Source of the DNA: Akkermansiaceae bacterium
Lineage (GTDB): Bacteria > Verrucomicrobiota > Verrucomicrobiia > Verrucomicrobiales > Akkermansiaceae
NCBI GenBank assembly: GCA_024233115.1
Contig: JACKQB010000004.1
Coordinates: 434,001-498,000 of the forward strand
Direction of reading: 5' to 3'
Length of the DNA: 64,000 nucleotides
In this document: one piece after another, positions 26,136 to 33,269 of the stretch
How positions within the stretch are numbered: position 1 is the stretch's first letter
How the letters are laid out: each line of letters starts with the position of its first letter
Notes under the pieces: model-generated
Seen by the model: only the letters and a program-made list of their open reading frames with translations
Told to the model about the DNA's origin: nothing
The model's database searches: none
Made by a program: the position numbers and the translations under genes

Positions 26136-27650
26136 TTAGTGCCCACCGTCAGGAGCTGTGCCCCCTTTGGCACGAATGGCTTTGACCTCTTCAGGAGTAA
26201 CCTCGTAACCCTTATTACCCCATTGGCTGTAGACGTAGGTCAGGACGTTTGCGACAGTCTCATCGTTGAGATCGAGCTTGGGCATGACGCTGTTGAACTT
26301 GTTGCCGTTGACCACGACTTCGCCGGCGAGGCCATTGACCACGGTGCTGATCGCACGGGACTTGTCCGCGTTGAGGTAGTCGGATTGGGCAAGTGGCGGG
26401 AAGGCAGCGGGGATACCGGCACCGTTGGCCTGGTGGCATGCCATGCAGATCTGGGTGTAGGTGTCTTTTCCGCGTGCGATACGCTCTTCCTTGTTTTTGG
26501 CGGGAGCCTGGGCTTTGCCGTTGTTAGGCATCGATTGGATGGCTCCACCCTCGGGCTGGTAAACGCGGTCGTCGGTTTTTCCTGAATAGACCGCCGTGTT
26601 GGTGCCTTTGTCACCACCGCCAGCCTTGAGCATGCCGATGGCACCTTTGTTGAAGGCGCGGAAGATGGAGTGATCCACGAGGATGAATGTGCCCTCGGTA
26701 TCGAGGGTAAACTCGACCATGGTGCTGCCACCTGCGGGAACAAGGGTGGTTTGCACGTTGAGATTGGGCTGACCGAACCCGCCCTCCGTGTAGACCTTGT
26801 CGAAAATCTCACCAATCACGTGGAAGGAGGAAACAAGGTTCGGGCCGCCGTTACCTACAAAGAGACGGACGGTATCACCCACATCCGCCTGCAGTGCATT
26901 GTCGCCGGTCAGTGCGCCGACAGAACCGTTGAACACCACGTAGTCGGCGTCCTCGCGGATGGCTTTTTCCATGCTGAACGGCTGGAGACCGGCCTGGCCA
27001 TACTTGCCCTTGGTGTAGAAATCACCCTGCATGACGTAGTATTCCTTGTCGACCTTCGGCAAACCTTCCTTGGGCTCGACCAGGATCAGGCCATACATAC
27101 CGTTGGCGATATGCATCCCCACGGGAGCCGTGGCGCAGTGGTAAACAAACAGGCCGGGGTTGAGTGCGGTAAATGAGAACACGGATTCGTGTCCTGGCGC
27201 GGTAAAGGATGCGGCCGCTCCACCACCCGGACCGGTGACGGCGTGCAGGTCGATGTTATGTGGCATCTTGCTGGTGGGGTGGTTGGCGAGGTGGAACTCG
27301 ACGAAGTCCCCTTCACGCACACGCATGAATTTCCCAGGTACGCTACCGCCGAACGTCCAGAACGTGTAGTCGACACCATCAGCCATCTTCTTGACCACTT
27401 CGGTGACCTCCAGGTTCACAATGACCTTGGTGCGGTGCTTGCGTGTGATCGGCGGCGGCACGTTGGGCGCATCCGTGAGGACGGCGACCTCTTCGCCCTT
27501 GAGTTCTTCTGTGACAACGGTCTTGGCTTTGTCCTGGCCGCTGGAATTACTGCCAGTGGAAGGCTCTGCTTCGGTCTTTTCACAGGCGGTGGGAAGCACG
27601 GCGGCCATGCCGGCGGCGAGTGCTATGAGGATGTGTTTTGTGTATTTCAT
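26136..27650 (-). CDS. nirK: Copper nitrite reductase NirK with C-terminal cytochrome c domain
   Basis: 504 residues from ATG 27650; an upstream in-frame start at 27707 adds no signal. Lipoprotein-like signal ends at LPTAC. Two cupredoxin domains carry the type-1 and type-2 copper ligands: MPHNIDLHA near 132 (T1 His, catalytic Asp, T2 His), YHCATAPVGMHIANGM near 170 (T2 His, T1 Cys, His, Met) and LVDHSIFRAF near 327 (T2 His). A cytochrome c domain with CMACH near residue 400 is fused at the C-terminus. It reduces nitrite to NO in the periplasm, and the fused heme can deliver electrons directly. Genes for NO removal follow in the same operon. Confidence 0.96.
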   Translation of the reverse strand: MKYTKHILIALAAGMAAVLPTACEKTEAEPSTGSNSSGQDKAKTVVTEELKGEEVAVLTDAPNVPPPITRKHRTKVIVNLEVTEVVKKMADGVDYTFWTFGGSVPGKFMRVREGDFVEFHLANHPTSKMPHNIDLHAVTGPGGGAAASFTAPGHESVFSFTALNPGLFVYHCATAPVGMHIANGMYGLILVEPKEGLPKVDKEYYVMQGDFYTKGKYGQAGLQPFSMEKAIREDADYVVFNGSVGALTGDNALQADVGDTVRLFVGNGGPNLVSSFHVIGEIFDKVYTEGGFGQPNLNVQTTLVPAGGSTMVEFTLDTEGTFILVDHSIFRAFNKGAIGMLKAGGGDKGTNTAVYSGKTDDRVYQPEGGAIQSMPNNGKAQAPAKNKEERIARGKDTYTQICMACHQANGAGIPAAFPPLAQSDYLNADKSRAISTVVNGLAGEVVVNGNKFNSVMPKLDLNDETVANVLTYVYSQWGNKGYEVTPEEVKAIRAKGGTAPDGGH

Positions 27651-27791
27651 TGTGTGGTCTGGTTCTGGCCAGTGACGGGTATCACCGGTATTTGTTGTAC
27701 GGTGCAAGGGCTTGTTGATAGCTCAAGCACCGCCAATGGCCGCGAGATAACACCCCACACCCAGTATATAAAGAAAAAAATACATTTTATT

Positions 27792-27808
27792 CTTAAATTA
27801 TGTTTAAG
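27792..27808. promoter_or_regulatory. Palindrome upstream of nirK
   Basis: Perfect inverted repeat CTTAAA-N5-TTTAAG in the AT-rich 275-bp gap between the porin and nirK, about 140 bp upstream of the nirK start. Could be an operator for a nitrogen-oxide regulator; I find no second copy near the nor genes. The rest of the gap shows no gene. Confidence 0.35.
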
Positions 27809-27925
27809 TGATCGGGGGGTGGGAGATCGCATGCATGGAGACAAAAAATACGACCACCCCGGAATGGGACGGCCGTATGGGATATTTGCTGCTGGATGTA
27901 CCAGGAAGCTCGGTTCGGCAGCGGG

Positions 27926-29179
27926 CTAGAAATCGTAGTTGATCTCGGCGGAAGCGCGGGTGATGTCGATCTGCGGGCCATCCCCCATCAGGTGGGCTGC
28001 CTTTAAAATGAATTTAGCGTTTTCGCCAATTGGCTTGGCGGCCACGTAGTCAACTTCCCAGCCAAGGTCCACTCCGCCGGATTCCTCGCTGTAGTTGTGC
28101 ACGGAAAGGGTGTGGCTCATGCCCAGTGCCTTGGTTCCGATCCACCCGTAGAGGTCGACGAGGCCAAGGCCGCGTGGGTTGGTACCAAGGTAGGCATCCG
28201 CAAAGCCGTTGAAGGCGTGGTTGGTCCCGACGGGGAAGAGGAACTGGCCACCTTTTCCGTCACTGGTCATCACCTCGAAGCCCACACCGTAGTTACAGCA
28301 ATCATGGTTCTGGCCGACTTTTCCCCGGAAGTAGTATTCCTGGTAATCCAGCGTGTTGTTATCCGCATCCGTTTGCATCGCGACGGTAAAGAGGTAATTG
28401 ATGCTGCCGTTTTTACCCTCTAGCTCGACGCCGTAGGTATCCGTTGAGTTAGGGGCGGAGTTGTCGAACTTGAGTAAATATGCAAAGGCGCGGAGAGTGT
28501 GGTCTTCAATGCCCGTGTATTCTGTGTGGATGAGGTGGCTTTCACCATCCCAGAAGTCAAGTCCCTGCGCCGGTGTCTGGTCGCCGAAGATGCGGTTGAC
28601 CTGATCCACATAAGCGTAGGTGAAGGTGAGGTTTTCGATGGACTTGTTTTCCAACACGACCGCGTCAAACGTCTGGTCGTTCTGGCGCCATCCGATGGCG
28701 CCGATGAAACGCTGGTCGCCGAAGGTAATGTACTGACGACCGACCGTGATATTGGTATCGATGGCCTCGATGTTATAGGACAGCTGCAAACGGTTGAGCT
28801 CGAAGTTGTCCGGATCGGCGATGACCGAGCGCCCGTTGTTGATGAATCCGGGGAACGGCGTGTATTTGCCACCGTTGGTCAGGATCACCGTGTTCTCACC
28901 CTCGGCGAGGAATTTGAAGCCGGCTATGGCATCGGTCTTAATACCGTAACGGGCTCGTAACGAGCCGACATAGGCTTCGTCGAGATTGTCCATATCCGCG
29001 TATTCAAAGCGCAGCCGTGCTGTGCCGAACAGGTGGATGCTATCGAGGATGGAGCCCCCCTTTTCAGCTGCGGGTGCTGGGACCTCTACTTCCGGACCCG
29101 CCATGGCGGTGAAGCTGGAGGCTGACATCAGGGCGAACGCCGACAGTGCGATGTTGGCTGTTTTGCTGTGTGGTTTCAT
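27926..29179 (-). CDS. Outer-membrane porin, alginate-export-like beta barrel
   Basis: 417 residues: signal peptide ending SFTAMA, then alternating amphipathic strands typical of a 16-18-strand barrel (TARLRFEYADMD, ELNRLQLSYNIE, ITVGRQYITFGDQRF). The protein ends in EINYDF, and a terminal Phe is the usual barrel-assembly signal. The GRQ...FGDQRFIG motif is shared with alginate-export/porin families. It is the first gene of the nir-nor block, so it may admit nitrite or another anion (inference). Confidence 0.75.
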   Translation of the reverse strand: MKPHSKTANIALSAFALMSASSFTAMAGPEVEVPAPAAEKGGSILDSIHLFGTARLRFEYADMDNLDEAYVGSLRARYGIKTDAIAGFKFLAEGENTVILTNGGKYTPFPGFINNGRSVIADPDNFELNRLQLSYNIEAIDTNITVGRQYITFGDQRFIGAIGWRQNDQTFDAVVLENKSIENLTFTYAYVDQVNRIFGDQTPAQGLDFWDGESHLIHTEYTGIEDHTLRAFAYLLKFDNSAPNSTDTYGVELEGKNGSINYLFTVAMQTDADNNTLDYQEYYFRGKVGQNHDCCNYGVGFEVMTSDGKGGQFLFPVGTNHAFNGFADAYLGTNPRGLGLVDLYGWIGTKALGMSHTLSVHNYSEESGGVDLGWEVDYVAAKPIGENAKFILKAAHLMGDGPQIDITRASAEINYDF

Positions 29180-29622
29180 GGTTGTTATCTGGTAGGTTCG
29201 TTGGTTAATCAGTTTGTGAGAGAGCTTGGTGTTGATGCGAGTCAGTTCTTAGTCGGTCTTGTTTGCACAAGCGTACCGCATGATCGCCAGGTGTTTACCA
29301 TGCCGTCCGATCTCATCAGGCTTCCAGCAACACATGGGGGAAAACGATAGCTCCGCAGGGCTGGATGCCTGATCATCCGGATTGCTGACAACCCTATCAG
29401 ATACTTGCTCATTGAGACTAATATCCATGTCCACTGCATACTCGAGCTTGAGTTGCATGAGTTCGTAACACAAATACGGATACAAAGAAGAATTAAATAA
29501 AAATTTTTCGTTTATTGGTGCTTGATTATTTTACTGGTGGGTGTTTGTTGTCGTGCGCGTAGAGCACGAGTTTTGCTTTATTGGCCACAATCCGCTTTTG
29601 TAAACCAACTTAAACAGGCATC
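29180..29622. promoter_or_regulatory. 443-bp divergent intergenic region between porin and Rrf2 regulator
   Basis: No convincing gene. The right half is AT-rich (around 29480-29530). A hairpin TCGTGC-N7-GCACGA at 29551-29569, followed by GTTTTGCTTTATT, lies 54 bp before the Rrf2 start. It could be a leader attenuator or an operator. Promoters for both the nir-nor block and the regulator are expected here, but I cannot fix them. I see no recognisable riboswitch. Confidence 0.45.
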
Positions 29623-30060
29623 GTGCAAATAGGAAAAACAGCACAAAACGCAGTCGCTGCCGTTAGTTATTTAGCGGAATGTTACCGCGATGAGCTTGGG
29701 CCCATGAGTTCCCAAGCCGTGGCTGAAGCCAGGGGCTTGTCGAAACCCCTCGCTGCAAAAATCCTGACAACCCTCTCACAGGCAGGCATCATCAAAGGCT
29801 CCACGGGTCCCGGCGGTGGCTATGAGCTTGCCATGGAGCCATCCGACATCCGCCTGCTTGATGTGGTAAGACACTTCGAACTACAGAACAAAGCCGTGAT
29901 GTGCCCGTTTGGTGAGGGCTGGTGTGGTAACTACGATCCTTGCCCGCTACACGACAATATCGTGAAGCTTGGCGAGGAGATGGAACAGTTTCTTGTGAAG
30001 AATAATTTCGGCGGCTTTGCCAAGCCAGGTTGCTCATCGAAGCGGCCTGACGGTGCTTGA
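29623..30060 (+). CDS. Rrf2-family iron-sulfur regulator, NsrR-like
   Basis: 145 residues from GTG 29623. N-terminal winged helix with the Rrf2 pattern (LSKPLAAKILTTLSQAGI, then the wing GPGGGYELA). A cysteine cluster near residues 93-107 reads CPFGEGWCGNYDPCPLH, spacing C-x6-C-x5-C, suited to an Fe-S cluster. NsrR, an NO sensor of this family, controls nir/nor genes in many bacteria. Divergent placement beside the nirK-nor block makes that the likely role here (inference). Confidence 0.85.
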   Translation: MQIGKTAQNAVAAVSYLAECYRDELGPMSSQAVAEARGLSKPLAAKILTTLSQAGIIKGSTGPGGGYELAMEPSDIRLLDVVRHFELQNKAVMCPFGEGWCGNYDPCPLHDNIVKLGEEMEQFLVKNNFGGFAKPGCSSKRPDGA

Positions 30061-30138
30061 AAAGTGGTTGGCAGCCCCGTCGGTTCAGGCTATATACCCG
30101 GGTAGAGCAGCGCACAACTCAACCCAAGCCCAAATACC

Positions 30139-30525
30139 ATGCTAAAAGAATTCAAAGAATTTGCCTTCAAAGGTAATCTTGTTGATATGGCCGTAGGATT
30201 CATCCTCGGCGGAGCCTTTGCCACCGTTGTCAAATCCCTGGTGAGCAATGTCATTATGCCTCCACTTGGACTGCTGCTGGCAGGTGTCGATTTCACCAAG
30301 CTGAAGTGGACACTGAAAGCTGCCGAGGGCGACAACAAAGCCGTCGAGATTGCCTACGGTCAATTTCTCACCGATGCCATCTCGTTCTGTCTGCTTGCCT
30401 TTGTCGTCTTCCTTGTGGTGAAGAAATTTATCGCGGCCTTTGAGAAAAAGGAGGCGGAAACACCGGCAGCACCACCGAAGCAGGAAGTCCTGCTCGAGGA
30501 GATTCGCGACGCTTTGAAAAAGTAA
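30139..30525 (+). CDS. mscL: Large-conductance mechanosensitive channel MscL
   Basis: 128 residues, normal MscL length. Pore helix FKGNLVDMAVGFILGGAFATVVKSL is split by my reading into FKGNLVDMAVGFILGG and AFATVVKSL, followed by VSNVIMPPLG, the second helix (FCLLAFVVFLVVK) and the C-terminal amphipathic helix (LLEEIRDALKK). Opens under membrane tension to release solutes during osmotic down-shock. Starts at ATG 30139; a terminator follows. Confidence 0.97.
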   Translation: MLKEFKEFAFKGNLVDMAVGFILGGAFATVVKSLVSNVIMPPLGLLLAGVDFTKLKWTLKAAEGDNKAVEIAYGQFLTDAISFCLLAFVVFLVVKKFIAAFEKKEAETPAAPPKQEVLLEEIRDALKK

Positions 30526-30547
30526 CCCGGCCTCCAAGCATATGTGG

Positions 30548-30585
30548 GGCGGTCTGTCATGTTGGCAGGCCGCCTTGCTTTTTAC
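30548..30585 (+). terminator. Rho-independent terminator after mscL
   Basis: Stem GGCGGTCTG (30548-30556) pairs with CAGGCCGCC (30566-30574) with one G-T pair; the loop is 9 nt and TTGCTTTTT follows. Confidence 0.8.
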
Positions 30586-30613
30586 AGAAAATACGACCAC
30601 CCTGTAGCCTGCA

Positions 30614-31321
30614 ATGTGTACGATGACATGGTGGCGTGATGAAAATGGCTACGAGGTCTTTTTTAATCGAGATGAACTCAAAACCCGGTGCCGGGCACTA
30701 CCGCCGGCGTTGAGGGTGGCGGATAACGGCACCCGCTTCCTGGCTCCCGCCGACCCCGATGCCGGTGGCACGTGGATGCTGGTCAATGAATCGGGTCTGA
30801 CCGTCTGCCTGCTGAACCGATGGCACGAGACGGCTGCAAGGAACACAACCAAACGCAGCCGCGGCCGGCTTGTGTTGGATTTTGCCGGTGCGCGTCACGC
30901 GGTGGAGGTTATTAAAAAACTTCGCAACACGGATTGTGCCTCCTACAAAGCGTTTACCCTGGTGGCCATCGACCGGCATGACTTGTTGGTCGAGGCATGG
31001 GACGGCAAGACGATGTCTTCCGAAATCCCACAGGCACCCCTGACGTCGTCATCCTACCGCTATCAGGAGGTCAGACAGTCGCGGTGCGAGCGCTACAGGG
31101 AGCTGGAAATCATCCACCCCGACACCTTGCGTGATTACCAGTCGGGTAAGGACCCACCAACGGCGTATACGGTGCGCATGAACCGCCCGGATGCCCAGAC
31201 GTGGAGCCGATCCCACGTCGTCGTTGGGCCGTCACAAGCGACCTGGAGGTATCTGGAGGAAATGCCGGACCTCGCCGGCGACAGCATCGAACATCACTCC
31301 AAACTTGATATACGCCGATGA
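30614..31321 (+). CDS. NRDE/TANGO2-family protein
   Basis: 235 residues starting MCTMTWW; the NRDE motif appears as FFNRDEL near residue 18. N-terminal-nucleophile-like features (MC start, then GGTWMLVNESG) are typical of the family. Cellular role of bacterial members is unclear; eukaryotic TANGO2 is linked to lipid and heme handling. Its stop overlaps the start of the next gene (ATGA), so the two are translationally coupled. Confidence 0.85.
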   Translation: MCTMTWWRDENGYEVFFNRDELKTRCRALPPALRVADNGTRFLAPADPDAGGTWMLVNESGLTVCLLNRWHETAARNTTKRSRGRLVLDFAGARHAVEVIKKLRNTDCASYKAFTLVAIDRHDLLVEAWDGKTMSSEIPQAPLTSSSYRYQEVRQSRCERYRELEIIHPDTLRDYQSGKDPPTAYTVRMNRPDAQTWSRSHVVVGPSQATWRYLEEMPDLAGDSIEHHSKLDIRR

Positions 31322-32988
31322 TGGACCCGGGTCTGGTTGCCGATACTGTTTCTGCGTTGTTAGATGAGCTGCGCCTGCTGTCCGACCGACCATGGTTGTT
31401 AGCCCTGGCCCTGGCCCTGGCGACCTATGGCAGTGAGGATCTGGCGTGTATCGCCGGCGGCCTCATCGCCGCCAGTGGCGAGTTATCGTTTGCAGCCGTC
31501 TCGGCGGCCTGTGCCGTGGGGATCTGGACGGGTGACGTGGCGCTCTATTGCCTCGGCATGCTCTTTACCAAGGGTGCTTTGCAATGGAAATGGCTGACAA
31601 AAAAAATGCGACCCGACCGCATTCAACGCGGTGCCCGGTTTTTCGACAAGTATGGTGCCCGCTGGATCTTTGTCAGTCGGTTCATCCCCGGCTCCCGCGT
31701 GGTTTCCTATCTGGCGGCGGGTGCGACCGGTTGGAGCCTGAAAAAATTCTGCCTGGTGCTGGCACTGGCATCGATGGTTTGGACACCCGTACTCTGCGGT
31801 ATCGCGATGTTGACGGGAAAAGCAGTCATTGGCTGGCTGAAGCTCTACGAGCAATCCGTCGGCTGGATTCTACTGGCCGCCGGCTTGTTTATCTGGGCAC
31901 TGCTCAAGCTGGTCCTGCCGATGTTTAACTGGCGGGGAAGAAGGATGCTTTATGGGCGCTGGCTACGCTTGAGCCGATGGGAATTCTGGCCGTCGTCGGT
32001 GGTGTATCTGCCTGTGGGGCTTTACGCCCTCTGGCTATCCCTCAAACATCGGAGCCCCACCCTGTTTACCGTTGCAAACCCGGCGATGGCACACAGTGGT
32101 TTTGCCATGGACTCGAAGGGCGATACGCTGGCACTTTTTAAAAACAGCCCGATGCTCCCGGCGTATACCCGCCTCCCGTGCGGTCAATCACGCATGCAGG
32201 AGCTGACGCGTTTTATGGAGGAATCCAGCCTAGACTGGCCCATCGTGCTCAAACCCGACATCGGTGAACGCGGCCAGGGTGTGGCGGTGATCAAAACCGA
32301 GGAACAGGCGCGCAACTACCTGGCGAACTGCCATGAGGAAGTGATTGCCCAGGAGTATGTCGGCGGGCTTGAATTCGGTGTCCACTACGTCCGCATGCCG
32401 GATGAGATGACGGGTCGGCTTTACAGCGTGGCTGGCAAACACCCACAAAAACTCATCGGCGACGGGCGCAAAAACATCGAGCATCTCGTCCTCGAAGACC
32501 CGCGGGCGGTGGCAATGGCGGGGTATTATCTGAGAAAATTCGCCGACCGCCTCGACGAGACACCTGCCAAGGGTGAAGCCGTCATTCTGGCGGAAATCGG
32601 CACCCACGCTCGCGGTGCCGTCTTTACCGACGACCGGAAGGAAATCACGCCGCAACTAACAGAAGCCATCGATCGACTTACCCGTTCGGCTGATGGGATT
32701 CACTGTGGTCGCTACGATCTCCGTGTGCCCAGCGTCGAGGATCTCCGCGCCGGAAAAAACATCAAAATCCTCGAGTTCAATGGCGTTACCGGTGAACCGG
32801 CCCATATCTATCAGCCGGGTTACCCGGTATGGAGAGGGATCACCGACTTATGCCGGGCGTGGAGGTTCGCCTACGAGGCCGGGGCACAAAACCGTGCCCG
32901 GGGCCACCAACCAGCCCGCCTGGCGGAGCTATTCACCGTCATCCGGGAACACCGCGGCAAGAACTGGTTCGAGGTGGATGATCTTTAA
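31318..32988 (+). CDS. DedA (VTT) membrane domain fused to an ATP-grasp-like domain
   Basis: 556 residues. Residues about 1-210 form a DedA/VTT domain: YGSEDLACIAGGLIAASG (acidic re-entrant motif) and FVSRFIPGSRVVSYLAAGATG (the conserved F-x3-R-x-P-G-x-R motif), with about five hydrophobic segments. After a linker with one more TM-like stretch (SVVYLPVGLYALWL), residues about 285-530 read like an ATP-grasp ligase: PIVLKPDIGERGQGV, IAQEYVGGLEFGV and, near the end, KILEFNGVTGEP, the usual Mg-binding Glu/Asn. DedA proteins are undecaprenyl-phosphate or phospholipid flippases. The fused ligase hints at modification of a lipid-linked head group (inference). Coupled to the NRDE gene. Confidence 0.85.
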   Translation: MMDPGLVADTVSALLDELRLLSDRPWLLALALALATYGSEDLACIAGGLIAASGELSFAAVSAACAVGIWTGDVALYCLGMLFTKGALQWKWLTKKMRPDRIQRGARFFDKYGARWIFVSRFIPGSRVVSYLAAGATGWSLKKFCLVLALASMVWTPVLCGIAMLTGKAVIGWLKLYEQSVGWILLAAGLFIWALLKLVLPMFNWRGRRMLYGRWLRLSRWEFWPSSVVYLPVGLYALWLSLKHRSPTLFTVANPAMAHSGFAMDSKGDTLALFKNSPMLPAYTRLPCGQSRMQELTRFMEESSLDWPIVLKPDIGERGQGVAVIKTEEQARNYLANCHEEVIAQEYVGGLEFGVHYVRMPDEMTGRLYSVAGKHPQKLIGDGRKNIEHLVLEDPRAVAMAGYYLRKFADRLDETPAKGEAVILAEIGTHARGAVFTDDRKEITPQLTEAIDRLTRSADGIHCGRYDLRVPSVEDLRAGKNIKILEFNGVTGEPAHIYQPGYPVWRGITDLCRAWRFAYEAGAQNRARGHQPARLAELFTVIREHRGKNWFEVDDL

Positions 32989-33052
32989 GCGTTTGGTCTC
33001 TGTGATAAGCGACCAGTGATGGCAGGGCTGATAGCGTGCATAGCCTTGGAGT

Positions 33053-33088
33053 GCGCAGAACCCGACATCAGGAGGACTCTGCGCTTTT
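33053..33088 (+). terminator. Possible terminator after the DedA fusion gene
   Basis: GCGCAGA (33053-33059) pairs with TCTGCGC (33078-33084) and TTTT follows. The loop is 18 nt, so the call is moderate. The rest of the 281-bp gap 32989-33269 holds nothing I recognise. Confidence 0.5.
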
Positions 33089-33269
33089 CATACTGGTTAG
33101 GCGCTACAGCACCATGTCCCTACCAATCACCAATACGTATGTAAGGGAAAGGTAAAGGGCAGGCACATAACCGTCATATGCCCACAACCCTCAGTGACAC
33201 CCTGTTGAGCTTTTCAGCTATGGTGGTGTCGATGACAGGTTGGGTTTCCATGCTTTGCCGGTGGAAAAT

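Noticed and set aside
27715..27726. TTGA-N4-TCAA resembling an FNR/NNR box upstream of nirK
   Set aside because: FNR-type sites need TTGA-N6-TCAA; the spacing here is two bases short and a second overlapping symmetry has another centre.
29180..29622. Riboswitch in the porin/Rrf2 gap
   Set aside because: Some GC-rich paired words occur around 29350-29400, but I could not match any known riboswitch core.
27845..30602. Identical 15-mer AAAATACGACCACCC at 27845 and 30588
   Set aside because: A few chance 15-mer repeats are expected in 64 kb; no flanking similarity.
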